A DNA stretch of 64,000 nucleotides from Streptoalloteichus tenebrarius. Lineage in GTDB: Bacteria; Actinomycetota; Actinomycetes; Mycobacteriales; Pseudonocardiaceae. Numbering within the stretch: position 1 is the stretch's first letter; each line of letters opens with the position of its first letter. A program made the translations under genes and the position numbers. Location of the stretch: NCBI RefSeq assembly GCF_024171885.1, contig NZ_JAMTCP010000003.1:140619-204618 (forward strand), in the 5' to 3' direction. Of this stretch, positions 1-8,480 are shown in pieces. Below the pieces are notes generated by a model. That model made no database searches and was not told the origin of the DNA. It worked only from the letters and a program-made list of their open reading frames with translations.

Positions 1-330
1 TTCGTCGAAGGTGGTGGTGTCGACGGTCACCGACGTGCCGGGTGGAAGTCGGACGTCCAACGCGACGCGGTCCCAGTCGCACCGGTGGACCCGGCTGTCG
101 AGGAGGAGACTGGTCCACCACCCTTTCCTGACGTAGGTCCGGCGGACGCGGGAGGGCGCGGCCGCCAGCGGGGCCGTGAGGTGCGCTGGCCTTCCCGTGG
201 TGGCGCTTCCGCCGGGCGGCACTCCTCCGGAGAGTCGCAGGTTGTGGCGGACGGTGATCCCGTCGCTCGCCTGTGTGCGCCAGCCGGTCCGGCCGTCCAA
301 CAACCAGTGTGTGGGTCGCTGTGGTCGCAC
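1..330 (-). CDS. eCIS tail/baseplate protein, N-terminal part (cut by window edge)
   Basis: A minus-strand frame stays open from GTG at 330 to the window edge (110 codons). The start has AGGAGG at 335-340, four bases upstream. The protein begins VRPQRPTHWLLDGRTGW and is rich in aromatic and basic residues. It follows the gpJ-like gene after a 59-base gap on the same strand, where contractile injection operons usually carry a further baseplate or tail protein (gpI-like or a phage tail domain protein). The position supports an eCIS structural role; I do not recognise a domain in the visible part. The C-terminus and the rest of the operon (tape measure, ATPase and so on) would lie left of the window. 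Confidence 0.55.
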   Translation of the reverse strand, partial: MRPQRPTHWLLDGRTGWRTQASDGITVRHNLRLSGGVPPGGSATTGRPAHLTAPLAAAPSRVRRTYVRKGWWTSLLLDSRVHRCDWDRVALDVRLPPGTSVTVDTTTFDE

Positions 331-389
331 CGCGCCTCCTCACCGTGTGCCCTGGGCTTCTGACTGGTCAGGTCGTGACTGGTCACGCG

Positions 390-2354
390 CTAGGCGTGGA
401 CGTCGATGTCGTGATCGCCGTAGGTGACGAGTTCGTGCGGCGCGAGGGGGATCGGCTTGAGCAGGTCCTCGACGGTCTGGTCGCCGATGCGCACGGTCAG
501 GTTCTGGACCGTGAGCACCCCGGGCACCGCCGCGAGCAGTCCGGACAGCCTGGCGGGCAGGAACCACTGTTGGAACCGGGCGCGTCGTCGTTCGCCCTCC
601 CACTGGAGCGGGGCGAGGAAGGCGTTCACGGCGGACTTCGCCCGCTCGCACACCACGTCCCTGCGGTCCTGCCGCTCCACGACCAGGGTCGCCTCCACCG
701 TGATCACGACGAAGGCGGGCGCCCGCACGTAGAGTTCGGTGGCCACCAACCGGTGCGGTTCGAGGTGCGCGCAGACGGCCGCGACCAGGTCGTGGCCGGG
801 TTTCGGTTGTCGGTCGTCGGTGTCGGCGACGATCACCACGGTCACCGCGCCGGGGACCTTCTCCCCTGGGTGCTCGGGGTGGGTCAGGGGCAGGGCGACC
901 GCGTCGGCCACACCGGGCACGGCGCGGGCCAGTGCCGCGTAGTCCTCGGCCGTGACGGCGCGCTGCTGGTGCCGCAGGAGGGCCGGCGCCTCCCGTTTCA
1001 GGTCGGCCAGCGACTGCTGGTCGGCCCCGCCGGTGGCCGACCGCGGATTGGTGACCGCGTCGACGCCGGGCAGTTCGGACAGCAGGGTGGTGATCGCCCC
1101 GGCGGGGACGTTCCCGGCCGCGCCTCCGCCATGTCGGTAGGTGACGGCGATGATCTCGGCGCCCACCGGCGGAATCCGTCCCCGCCGGCCGTCGCCGAAG
1201 GACACCGTCCCCCTTGCACCGTCCACTGTGTAGTGTCGGTCTCCCGGCTTCGAGGCCAGGAAGTCGTCGACGCGCCGCCAGGGCGCGCGCGGTTCGGCGG
1301 CCGGGTCGAGGTCCAGCTCGGGGTCGGTGCGGACCTCGATCTCGACGCTGCTGGCGGCGACGGGCGAGTGCAGCAGCCGGTAGGACTCGTCGGGGTGCCC
1401 CTCGCTCTGCCCGAGCAGCTCGTCGCGGACGGTGACGAGGTTGTGCACCGTCGCCGTGTTCGGCGTGATGCCCTCGATCTCCGGCTCGCGCCCCTTCGGG
1501 TAGCGACCACCAGCGAGCCGGCACCGCACCCAGTAGCGCGGCCCGATCCCCTCGACGGCCCGGGTGGGCCGGATCGCCCCCGGACCCTCCACCGTGAGGT
1601 AGCCCTCGACGGTGAGCTGGGCCGTGGCGTCGGTCAGGACGGGCAGCGGGCGCCACCAGGTCTCGTCCTCCCTGCCCCAGTACTCCCACACCAGCCGCAC
1701 GTCCGGCGCGACGGCCGCGACCGGGGCGGAGCACCGGCGGGCGAGGCCGGCCCGGACCGAGGGCGGCAGGGTCACGTGGAGGCGCAGCCGGGCGGGGAAG
1801 CGACCGGCGGCGTTGTCCGGCGCCCCGGGCGGTGGGGAGAAGCCGAGGTACAGGGCGTTGCCCACACGGGGGATCCAGCCGAGGGGCCGGAACGCGCCCG
1901 GTTGGCGCACGCCCTCGGTCAGGACGGCGACGCGGCTGCGCCCGTCCACCACGACGATGTCGGTGAGCGCGTGCGGGACGAGGTCGCACTCCTCGTCGCA
2001 CTCGAAGACCACGAGGGCGTCGCCCGCCGTGGCGGCGACCTGCGTGCCCGCCGGCACGACGACCCGTTCGGCCTGCGGGTTGGGGGTGAAGGTCACCTCG
2101 GCGCGCGCGGGGAGGGCGGGGCGCGGGCGCAGCCCCACCAGCTCCAGGAACTTCAGGTAGGCCCGGTCAGGGACCTGGTTGAGCTCGTAGAGCATCGTCT
2201 CGGTCAGCCACGCGAACAGCTCGACCAGGGTCACCCCGGGGTCACTGGGGTTGAGGTCCGTCCACTCAGGACAGAAGCGGCGGATGCGGCGGTGGGCCTC
2301 GGCGACCAGGTCCGCGTAGGTCCGCCGGTCCAGCTTCGGCGTCTCCAGCGTCAC
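390..2354 (-). CDS. Baseplate assembly protein J (gp47/gpJ family)
   Basis: This 654-aa protein is a baseplate wedge component, which in contractile systems links the hub to the sheath and triggers contraction. The N-terminus (YADLVAEAHRRI, then NPSDPGVTLVELFAWLTE at about residues 35-55) is characteristic of the putative baseplate assembly/gpJ family. The C-terminal part has the usual ALARAVPGVADA and RIGDQTV-type segments. I chose GTG at 2354 because it overlaps the TGA of the upstream gp25 gene (GTGA), indicating translational coupling; longer readings run antisense-like through gp25. It lies between gp25 upstream and the partial tail gene downstream. Family assignment is firm; its exact role in this particle is inferred from phage and Afp/PVC systems. 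Confidence 0.9.
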   Translation of the reverse strand: MTLETPKLDRRTYADLVAEAHRRIRRFCPEWTDLNPSDPGVTLVELFAWLTETMLYELNQVPDRAYLKFLELVGLRPRPALPARAEVTFTPNPQAERVVVPAGTQVAATAGDALVVFECDEECDLVPHALTDIVVVDGRSRVAVLTEGVRQPGAFRPLGWIPRVGNALYLGFSPPPGAPDNAAGRFPARLRLHVTLPPSVRAGLARRCSAPVAAVAPDVRLVWEYWGREDETWWRPLPVLTDATAQLTVEGYLTVEGPGAIRPTRAVEGIGPRYWVRCRLAGGRYPKGREPEIEGITPNTATVHNLVTVRDELLGQSEGHPDESYRLLHSPVAASSVEIEVRTDPELDLDPAAEPRAPWRRVDDFLASKPGDRHYTVDGARGTVSFGDGRRGRIPPVGAEIIAVTYRHGGGAAGNVPAGAITTLLSELPGVDAVTNPRSATGGADQQSLADLKREAPALLRHQQRAVTAEDYAALARAVPGVADAVALPLTHPEHPGEKVPGAVTVVIVADTDDRQPKPGHDLVAAVCAHLEPHRLVATELYVRAPAFVVITVEATLVVERQDRRDVVCERAKSAVNAFLAPLQWEGERRRARFQQWFLPARLSGLLAAVPGVLTVQNLTVRIGDQTVEDLLKPIPLAPHELVTYGDHDIDVHA

Positions 2355-2773
2355 ACCGCGCTCCCTCCGACGCCGGTGGCGGCGCCCTCGCTCAGGAAGA
2401 AGGGGTAGACCACGTTGTGCGTGGTGTTGTCGGACCGGACGCGGTAGCTGACCCGCACCAGCAGGCAGTCCCGCGTGTCCGCCGGCACCTCCGTGGCCAC
2501 GTCGAGCACGTCGACGCGGGGTTCCCACAGGGTCAGCGCGGTCCTGACCTTCTCGGCCACGACACCGTGCAGCAGGACGGTGTTGGGTTCGAAGAGCAGG
2601 TCGTGGACGCCGCAGCCGAAGTCGGGCCGCATCTGCCGCTCGCCGAGCCTCGTGGACAGGATGAGCCAGATGCTCTGCCGCACCTTCTCGGCTCCGGAGG
2701 ACCGGCGCAGTCCCCCGCCGGGTCCCGGTCGGATGGGGAAGGCCAGCCCCTGGCCGAGGATGTCGCCGTCCAC
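2351..2773 (-). CDS. GPW/gp25 baseplate wedge protein
   Basis: This 140-aa protein matches the gp25/Afp9 lysozyme-like baseplate wedge family. It shows the GQGLAFPIR start motif, the SIWLILSTRLGERQMRPDFGCG core (about residues 34-55) and a conserved ALTLWEPRVDV segment. gp25 makes the inner wedge contact with the first sheath ring. It begins at ATG 2773, six bases after the PAAR gene stop, and its stop overlaps the start of gpJ. Tight packing with both neighbours places it in one eCIS transcript. Length is typical of the family. Confidence 0.92.
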   Translation of the reverse strand: MDGDILGQGLAFPIRPGPGGGLRRSSGAEKVRQSIWLILSTRLGERQMRPDFGCGVHDLLFEPNTVLLHGVVAEKVRTALTLWEPRVDVLDVATEVPADTRDCLLVRVSYRVRSDNTTHNVVYPFFLSEGAATGVGGSAV

Positions 2774-2779
2774 GTCGCC

Positions 2780-3169
2780 TCACCCGCCGATCCGCACCGT
2801 GCTGACGGCGATCACCCGACCGACCGGGAGGTCGACGGGGTCGTTGCAGGTCATGACCAGGTCGCCGGCGCGCACGGCGGGCTTGCCGTTGATCCGGACG
2901 GTGAGGCTGCCGAGGATGACCCGGCCCTGGTTCGTGGGTGGCTTGACGAACGTGCCGCCCTGCGGGATGTGCGGCGGGATGTTGGTCGCCGTGCTGCCGA
3001 GGATCGCCGCGGGGCGTCGTTCGATCCGCACGTTGCGGGAGAGCTGGCCGAGCAGCATCCCGTTGAACGGGTGCGGCACGGGGACGGGTGGCGTGGTGCC
3101 CGGCGGCTGGATCAGGTGTGTGTCCAGCGCGGTCACCCGGTCGCCGAGCTTGGCCGCGGGCTTGCCCAT
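2780..3169 (-). CDS. PAAR-domain spike tip protein
   Basis: A 129-aa protein of the PAAR/DUF4150-like type that caps the spike of contractile injection machines and sharpens its tip. Visible hallmarks are MGKPAAKLGD at the N-terminus, a PPHIPQGG motif near residue 75, and paired repeats of the form VRIERRPAAILGS and VRINGKPAVRAGD that make the beta-cone. It sits between the gpV spike gene and gp25, the standard eCIS order. A 91-base gap separates it from the gpV stop; no clear promoter or hairpin is seen there. No toxin extension is fused to the PAAR domain. Confidence 0.9.
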   Translation of the reverse strand: MGKPAAKLGDRVTALDTHLIQPPGTTPPVPVPHPFNGMLLGQLSRNVRIERRPAAILGSTATNIPPHIPQGGTFVKPPTNQGRVILGSLTVRINGKPAVRAGDLVMTCNDPVDLPVGRVIAVSTVRIGG

Positions 3170-3260
3170 GGTCGGTCCCCTCTCGCGTTCGCCTGGTGCG
3201 GTGGGTCCTCGGTCTGTCGTCGCCAGTCCTCGGTCTGCGCGGCGTCCGTGGACGACGCGC

Positions 3261-3908
3261 TCAGTTGATGTCCACGGTGGCGCCCCGGATGGTCAGCCCG
3301 GTGCCGGCGGACAGCGACAGCCCGAGCCGGGAGCTGACCTTGACGGACGTCCCGCCACCGACCTCCACGGTGCGCTGGCCGTTGATCTTCACGGTGGTTG
3401 TGGCGTTCAGCTCGATGGTCTTGGCCGAGAGCCGGATGGTGCCGGAGGGCGCGGAGATCTCCACGTCACCCTCGGTCGCCTCGATCCGGACCTTCCTGCG
3501 CGCGCTGTCGATGGTCACCCGGCGCTTCGCGCTCCGGTCAACGATCTCGATCTTCTCCTTGCCCCTGGTGTCGTCGAACCGGATGACGTGGCCGCTGCGG
3601 GAGGTGATGAACCGCCAGTTGTTCTCCGACGGTTTGCCGTCGTCGGGCGGCGGCGGGTCCGGCGCGCTCCACACGCTGCCGAGGACGTAGGGCGCGCGCA
3701 GGTCCCCCTGGAGGAAGCCGACCAGCACCTCGTCGCCCTTCTCCGGTCGGAACACCGCGCCGCGGTGCTTGCCCGCCATGAGGGTCACCAGGCGGGCCCA
3801 GTCGCTGCGGGCGTCGCCGAGTTCCGGGTAGCTCACCTTGACCCGGCCCAGTTTCTCCGGGTCGTTGAGGTCGACGACGACGCCGACGAGCAGTCCGTGG
3901 TCCGCCAT
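3261..3908 (-). CDS. Baseplate assembly protein V / VgrG-like spike (gpV)
   Basis: A 215-aa protein starting at ATG 3908. The N-terminal half has the gpV oligonucleotide-binding-like fold signature (LVGVVVDLNDPEKLGRVKV, then WARLVTLMAGKHRGAVF and GDEVLVGFLQGD). The C-terminal part (about residues 130-210) is a run of short beta-strand repeats such as EISAPSGTIRLSAKTIEL, as expected for the triple-stranded beta-helix of a spike. In Afp-type particles this module and gpD are often one VgrG-like polypeptide; here they are separate neighbouring genes, gpD ending 11 bases upstream. It is the central spike onto which the PAAR tip docks. Confidence 0.9.
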   Translation of the reverse strand: MADHGLLVGVVVDLNDPEKLGRVKVSYPELGDARSDWARLVTLMAGKHRGAVFRPEKGDEVLVGFLQGDLRAPYVLGSVWSAPDPPPPDDGKPSENNWRFITSRSGHVIRFDDTRGKEKIEIVDRSAKRRVTIDSARRKVRIEATEGDVEISAPSGTIRLSAKTIELNATTTVKINGQRTVEVGGGTSVKVSSRLGLSLSAGTGLTIRGATVDIN

Positions 3909-3919
3909 GTGCTGTCCCC

Positions 3920-5005
3920 TCAACTCTCGCGACGACACTCGAAGGAGGTCCGGTAGCCGGAGTCGTTCTGGACGTGCCGGGTGCCGGTGGCGAAGTAGGT
4001 CCCGTCGAAGCGCCGGCCGAGGCCGTCGATCCGCAGCTTGCTGCCGGCGCGGAGGTCGGGAAGGCCGACGGTGGACCCGCTGGCCTGGATCATGTCGTGG
4101 GCGATGTCGCGCAGCCGGTCCTGGGCGATCCGGTTCGCCTCCTGCTCGTTGGCCACGACCACGGAGGTGACCTCGGCCCGTTGGGCGAAGGCGCGTTCCA
4201 CCTCCTGGTCGGCGTGGCCGCCGATGTCGGCGCGCCGCGCCGTGGCCTTGATCTTCTTCTTCAGGCGTCGGTCCCACGCGTGGACGACGACCTGGTTGAC
4301 CTGTCGGGCGATCGTCAACGTGGGCTCGAACTCCAGCAGGGACTTCCCCCAGGTCAGGCGGTAGGCGACCCGGCGGAGAGCGGCCGACGGCTCGAAGTGC
4401 AGCACGCTGCGGCCGGACCGCTGTTCCTCCTCGACCCACAGGTCGTAGCCGATCCTGCGGGCGCGGTCGAGCAGGAACACGATGTCGTACTCGTTGTCCT
4501 GGAGCAGGTACGGGTAGGGCTGTTCGTTCCTCGGCGCGGTGTGGACCTGGACGCCGAGCCGGTCGCCGATCTGCTTGGCGATCTGGCTGTCGGTCTTCTT
4601 CTCGTACACCACGGTCTGTTGCCGGTCGCGGAAGCGGTGCAGCACGTTGAGCGCGGTGACCGCGAGCGTGGGCTGGCCGGTGGCGGGGAAGCTGGGGCGC
4701 AGCGAGGTGATCTCCCCGGTCATCAGCCGGCGCAGCCCGGCCCCGCCCCGGTAGCCCATCCACAGCTCCAGCTTCCGCCCGGGCAGGAAGGTCGCGCCGT
4801 CGCTGTACTTGAACGCGCGTGTGCGGGCGTCCCAGTTGTTGACGGTGAAGGTGAAGCTGTCGATCTGGCTGATCCCGTCGGCGTAGCTGACGTCGATCAC
4901 GTCGTGCAGCACGTCCCTGGCCATCCGCCGGCCCGGCGGGTTGACCTCGAAGGTCGGGACGTAGAAGTCCTGGCCGGGGTAGATCGGTTGGGCCGAGCTG
5001 GTCAT
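3920..5005 (-). CDS. Phage late control protein D-like hub (gpD)
   Basis: A 361-aa gpD/VgrG N-terminal type hub protein. The start MTSSAQPIYPGQDFYVPTF, the FTVNNWD and ELWMGYRG segments (about residues 60-90) and later DSQIAKQIGDRLG and DNEYDIVFLLDRARRIGYDL are typical. ATG at 5005 overlaps the TGA of the LysM gene by four bases (ATGA), which fixes this start over a longer upstream reading. The hub attaches the inner tube to the spike encoded immediately downstream. Many eCIS encode hub and spike as one Afp8-like fusion; the split form here is phage-like. Confidence 0.9.
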   Translation of the reverse strand: MTSSAQPIYPGQDFYVPTFEVNPPGRRMARDVLHDVIDVSYADGISQIDSFTFTVNNWDARTRAFKYSDGATFLPGRKLELWMGYRGGAGLRRLMTGEITSLRPSFPATGQPTLAVTALNVLHRFRDRQQTVVYEKKTDSQIAKQIGDRLGVQVHTAPRNEQPYPYLLQDNEYDIVFLLDRARRIGYDLWVEEEQRSGRSVLHFEPSAALRRVAYRLTWGKSLLEFEPTLTIARQVNQVVVHAWDRRLKKKIKATARRADIGGHADQEVERAFAQRAEVTSVVVANEQEANRIAQDRLRDIAHDMIQASGSTVGLPDLRAGSKLRIDGLGRRFDGTYFATGTRHVQNDSGYRTSFECRRES

Positions 5006-5682
5006 GGCGCGCTCCCGGGGGCCAGTGGCGGGATCTCCAGCACGGTGCCGGGGCGCGGGCGGCGGGGGTCGACGCCGGGGTTGCGGTCGGCGATCGCCCG
5101 CCACGCGCGGGGGTCGTCGTACTCCCTGGCGGCGATCGTGGCCAGGGTCTCCCCCCGGCGCACCGCCCTGACCTTGGTGTGGTCCGGCGACTGAAGCTTC
5201 AGCTCCGCGAGCTGCCGTTCCAACGTCTTGTACTCGCGCATCGCCAGCGTGACCGTGGCGCGCAACGGGATGCCGCTGGGGCTGAACAACGTGAACCGCT
5301 GCTGGACCTGCTCGGCGATCGCGGTGAAGGACAGGCCCTTGCCCCAGGTGACGCGGAACCGGGGCGGGGCGTGGGTGGCCGGCTGGATCTTGACGAGCTG
5401 GTAGACCTGCCGGGTCAGGGTGCGCACGTCGGTGGCCTTCTCCCCCATGCCGGTGGCGGTGGTGTCGAACAGCAGCTCCAGCGTCAGCCGCTCGTCCTGG
5501 CCCCTGACGAACTGGAGGACGGGCGAGTCGACGCCGGGGATGCCGATCTCGGCGAGCTGCGCGCCCTTGACCAGGGTGTAGTCGGTGGGGTTGAACTGGG
5601 CGACGAACCGGTCGGACAGGCCTCGGGCCCGGTCGACCGCGGCCTTGTCCAACACCTCGAAATGGATCTTGGTCAGGCTCAT
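5002..5682 (-). CDS. LysM-containing tube-associated protein (Afp7-like)
   Basis: A 226-aa protein. The N-terminal domain (to about residue 160) contains VAQFNPTDYTLVKGAQLAEI, RLTLELLFDTT and RVTWGKGLSFTAIAEQVQQR, seen in the CIS tube/adaptor family. The C-terminal 50 residues form a LysM repeat (VRRGETLATIAAREYDDPRAWRAI). In phage and eCIS baseplates such a protein (gp53/Afp7-like) connects tube end and hub, so LysM here is probably structural rather than a cell-wall ligand. Start ATG 5682 lies seven bases after the small upstream gene and matches the conserved MSLTKIHFEV start. The stop overlaps gpD. Confidence 0.9.
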   Translation of the reverse strand: MSLTKIHFEVLDKAAVDRARGLSDRFVAQFNPTDYTLVKGAQLAEIGIPGVDSPVLQFVRGQDERLTLELLFDTTATGMGEKATDVRTLTRQVYQLVKIQPATHAPPRFRVTWGKGLSFTAIAEQVQQRFTLFSPSGIPLRATVTLAMREYKTLERQLAELKLQSPDHTKVRAVRRGETLATIAAREYDDPRAWRAIADRNPGVDPRRPRPGTVLEIPPLAPGSAP

Positions 5683-5689
5683 CGCGTCC

Positions 5690-5884
5690 TCACCGGGCGA
5701 TCGGGTCGCTCGGCATCGCGTCGCGGCGCAACGCGGTCTCCTCGGCCAGTCGCGCGGCCTCTCGCTGGTCCCTGGCCAGCCGGGCGCTGACCAGGTCCAC
5801 CAGCTCGTCAAGCTGCGCCTTCGTCCACCGCGTGCCCGCGTCGAGGTGGACCCGGCTGGTCAGGTTCTCGATGTGCAGCGGCAT
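5690..5884 (-). CDS. Small eCIS linker protein (DUF5908-like position)
   Basis: A 64-aa protein beginning MPLHIENLTSRVHL and continuing as a charged helix (LDELVDLVSARLARDQREAAR). eCIS clusters usually carry a very small gene between the second tube protein and the LysM/Afp7-like gene, often a DUF5908-type protein whose start resembles MPIEIRELxIK. Position, size and N-terminus agree with that, but the similarity is weak. It is packed seven bases or fewer from both neighbours. Function is unknown beyond likely baseplate assembly. Confidence 0.7.
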   Translation of the reverse strand: MPLHIENLTSRVHLDAGTRWTKAQLDELVDLVSARLARDQREAARLAEETALRRDAMPSDPIAR

Positions 5885-5890
5885 GCGGCG

Positions 5891-6331
5891 TCAGCTCCTC
5901 CGCTCCAGGCCCTCGTGGGCCAGCTCGATCGTCTCGACCGCCACCTGGTTCCGCGTGGCGTCCAGCTCCGGCCCGGTCCAGCTCACGGGGAACGCCCTGC
6001 GGAAGTGCCAGGAGGCCACCACGCGGCTCCCGTCGGCGTCGTGGACCAGGATGGTGCCGTTGCGCCGGCGGACCAGGCCCTTGGCCAGCTCGCCGTACCA
6101 GTCCCACAGCACGCGGTCGGCCACCCCGCGCCGGAGCTGGATGTTGCTCTGCCTGGTGCGCACGGGCAGCTTGTGCACGTAGGTGTTGACGCCGCCCTCG
6201 GCGTAGTCCTGCACCTCGGTCTCCATCCGCAGCCCGCCGCACTCGCTGAAGCCGGCCACGGTGATCTCGTCGACGCGGACCTCGAACCGGAACGCGACGA
6301 ACGGGTACCGGGACCGGCCCAGCTCAACCAC
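5891..6331 (-). CDS. Tube protein 2 (phage T4 gp19-like, Afp5-like)
   Basis: A 146-aa T4 gp19-like inner-tube protein. Key features are FVAFRFEVRVDEITVAGFSE at the N-terminus, GGVNTYVHKLPVRTRQSNI near residue 50, and a C-terminal NQVAVETIELAHEGLE. It differs strongly in sequence from the main tube protein at 8003-8452, so it is more likely the minor ring between the tube shaft and the baseplate (Afp5 role). Its first eight bases overlap the end of the upstream sheath gene. Confidence 0.9.
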   Translation of the reverse strand: MVELGRSRYPFVAFRFEVRVDEITVAGFSECGGLRMETEVQDYAEGGVNTYVHKLPVRTRQSNIQLRRGVADRVLWDWYGELAKGLVRRRNGTILVHDADGSRVVASWHFRRAFPVSWTGPELDATRNQVAVETIELAHEGLERRS

Positions 6332-8006
6332 GGCCGCTCCCCGGTTCCTCGACCTGCACGCCCGCCGGGGTGCGCACCACCCTGAGCACCACGAACTCCG
6401 CCGGCGCCGGGAGGTTGACCTCGACGAGGCAGGTCAGCCGCCCCTCGGCCAGCTCGCGGTCGGGGTTGACCTCGGCGTCGCACCGCACCCGGTACGCCTC
6501 CTCGCGGGTGCCCCCGGCCAGCCGCCCCGACCGCCAGACGTCCTCCAGGACCCCGCTGACCACCCGTTCCAGCTCGCCGCGCAGGTTGGGCGAGTTCGGC
6601 TCGAACACCGTCCACGCGGTGTCCGCGGTGATCTGCTTCTCCAGCGCGAGCATGAGCCGCCGGACGTTGAGGTGCCGCCACTCGGAGTCGGCGTCCGCCA
6701 GGGTCCGCGCGCCCAGCACACGGACCCCCTGGGTCGACCGGATCACGTTGACTCCCCTGCTGTTGAGGGAGCCGTGGGTGTCGTCGTCCACAGAGGACGT
6801 CGTGTCGACCGCGAGGCGGAGCACCTCGCCGGCGGGCGCCCGGTGCACGCCCATCGTCCGGTCGGTCCGCGCGCACAGCCCGGCCACGTGACCGCTGGGC
6901 GGAACGGCCGTGGTGTCGGCGCCCCGGCTCCTCGGGTCCAGCACGACCAACCACGGGTGGTACAGGGCGCCGTAGGCGCTTCGGAACTGGCGACGCCAGG
7001 CCATCACGTCGTTCGGTGTCAGCACCGCCCCGCACTCGGGCGACGGCGGCGCGTCCAGCAGGGCCACGCGGTCGGCGCGTCGCTCGCAGTGGCGCAGCAC
7101 CGCGTGCTGGAGTTCGGCGACCTCCCGCGCGGTGAACGCCGCCGGCGGCTCACCACCATCCACAGTGGAGAAACGAGTTACCGGGGCGAGCGCGCCGCAC
7201 AGGTCACGTGGCGTCCGTGGTCGACGCACGGGGGTGGCGCGGCGGGGCCAGCAGTCGGGCACGCTCACGAGCGCGACGTCGTCAACGTTCGTCAACGCGC
7301 CGAGCCCCCAGTTCTCCGTCTCCGACGTGAAGTGCTCGGGGCGCAGCGTGGACAACCCGTCAGCGCCGCCGGAGAGCCGGCCGTTCCCCGGCAGTGGCGG
7401 CGGCGCGTCCTCCGGTGGGCGGGACCAGGCCACGGTGACCAGGCGGGACCCGGTGACCGGATCGTTGAGCGCGCGCTCGGGGTCCCGTCCTCCCACGGCG
7501 TCCGCCCGGACCGACAACCCGTGCCACACCTCGACGACCTCGCCGAACCGGAGGGTGAGGGTGAACCGCTCGGGGCCGACCGGGCCGACCCGGTACTCCA
7601 CGCGGTTCCCCCAGCCGCCGGGGCTGCTGGCCCGCAGCGTCAGTCCGGCGATCCCGTCGGAGCCCGGCAGGGACGCGGTGGCCATGGCGGCGGTCACCGG
7701 GTCGGCGACCCGCACCACCCAGCACTGGCTGCCGCCGTTGGCGAAGAACCCCTCGACCGCGTAGGCGAGGTGGGCGTGCGCCAGGTGCCCGCCGAACACA
7801 CCCCGGAACTGGTCCCAGCCGTCCACCCGCACCGCCCGGTGCAGCGGACCGCGCTCGGCGATCCCCACGAAACCCGCGACGTCCGTCCGCACCGCGGCCC
7901 GGGACTGCGGCGCGGCGTCCAGCCACTCCAGACGGACACCGGGCGCGCGGTGGGTCCCGAGCGGGGCACCCCCGGTGGGGGCGGACCGGCGGGCCGGGGC
8001 GGTCAC
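6324..8006 (-). CDS. Tail sheath protein 2
   Basis: A 560-aa phage tail sheath family protein. The conserved sheath elements are present: VAGFVGIAERGPLHRAVRV near residue 40, YAVEGFFANGGSQCWVVRV, the C-terminal RRLMLALEKQITADTAWTVF, and EEAYRVRCDAEVNP followed by FVVLRVVRT. It is divergent from sheath 1, and its N-terminus carries an extra basic PAR/GAP-rich stretch in place of the usual PEYLAPGTYVEE start. GTG at 8006 overlaps the TGA of tube 1 (GTGA). A second sheath gene is normal in Afp-type systems, where paralogues build different rings. Confidence 0.9.
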   Translation of the reverse strand: MTAPARRSAPTGGAPLGTHRAPGVRLEWLDAAPQSRAAVRTDVAGFVGIAERGPLHRAVRVDGWDQFRGVFGGHLAHAHLAYAVEGFFANGGSQCWVVRVADPVTAAMATASLPGSDGIAGLTLRASSPGGWGNRVEYRVGPVGPERFTLTLRFGEVVEVWHGLSVRADAVGGRDPERALNDPVTGSRLVTVAWSRPPEDAPPPLPGNGRLSGGADGLSTLRPEHFTSETENWGLGALTNVDDVALVSVPDCWPRRATPVRRPRTPRDLCGALAPVTRFSTVDGGEPPAAFTAREVAELQHAVLRHCERRADRVALLDAPPSPECGAVLTPNDVMAWRRQFRSAYGALYHPWLVVLDPRSRGADTTAVPPSGHVAGLCARTDRTMGVHRAPAGEVLRLAVDTTSSVDDDTHGSLNSRGVNVIRSTQGVRVLGARTLADADSEWRHLNVRRLMLALEKQITADTAWTVFEPNSPNLRGELERVVSGVLEDVWRSGRLAGGTREEAYRVRCDAEVNPDRELAEGRLTCLVEVNLPAPAEFVVLRVVRTPAGVQVEEPGSGRG

Positions 8007-8452
8007 TTGGCCCCCTGTTCGAGCTCCAGGCTCTCCACAGCCAGCACCAGCTCCTCGACGGCCACCTCGTTCGTCGTGCCGCTGAGCGTGGGCGCCGCGT
8101 ACCGCTTGGGCCAGGCGTTGGTGAACTTCCACCGCAGCGCGGGCTTGCCCGCCTCGTCGTTGAGCACGATGTGCCCGCTGCGGCGCACCACCTTCCCCTG
8201 GAGCACCGCCCGCCGCCACTCCCACAGCTCGCGGTTGGTGGTGTAGCCGCGTTTGAGGGTGATGTCGCCGAACTTCTTCAGCCCGGGGATCTTCACCACG
8301 GCCGCGTCCATGGTGCCCTCGCGGTACTCGATCACGTCCTGCTCGGTGTTGGCGCCGCTGCACTCGGAGAACCCGTGCGACCCTGACAACCCGTCGATGT
8401 CGAGGGTGAAGTTGAACGCGGCGTACGGATCGTTGCGTTGGCCGGTGGGCAT
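8003..8452 (-). CDS. Tube protein 1 (main inner tube, gp19-like)
   Basis: A 149-aa gp19-family protein: DPYAAFNFTLDIDGLSGSHG, then CSGANTEQDVIEYREGT, IPGLKKFGDITLKRG, RELWEWRRAVLQGK and a closing VAVEELVLAVESLELE. This is the textbook eCIS/phage tube sequence and presumably polymerises as the hollow shaft inside sheath 1. It follows sheath 1 after 28 bases and is coupled to sheath 2. In analogous systems tube proteins are expressed in large excess; no separate promoter is visible here. Confidence 0.94.
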   Translation of the reverse strand: MPTGQRNDPYAAFNFTLDIDGLSGSHGFSECSGANTEQDVIEYREGTMDAAVVKIPGLKKFGDITLKRGYTTNRELWEWRRAVLQGKVVRRSGHIVLNDEAGKPALRWKFTNAWPKRYAAPTLSGTTNEVAVEELVLAVESLELEQGAK

Positions 8453-8480
8453 CGCCGTTCCTCCTCACTCACCGCCCGGC

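Noticed and set aside
361..385. Two copies of TGACTGGTCA between gpJ and the partial tail gene
   Set aside because: A short direct repeat 15 bases apart could be an operator, but it lies inside a tightly packed operon with no promoter-like sequence, so chance cannot be excluded.
273..2408. Very long open frame on the plus strand opposite gpJ
   Set aside because: It is antisense to a clear gpJ gene; its protein is Gly/Arg/His/Val-rich without domains, as usual for shadow frames in GC-rich DNA. Similar long antisense frames at 6261-8246, 8253-10130 and 17106-18626 were rejected for the same reason.
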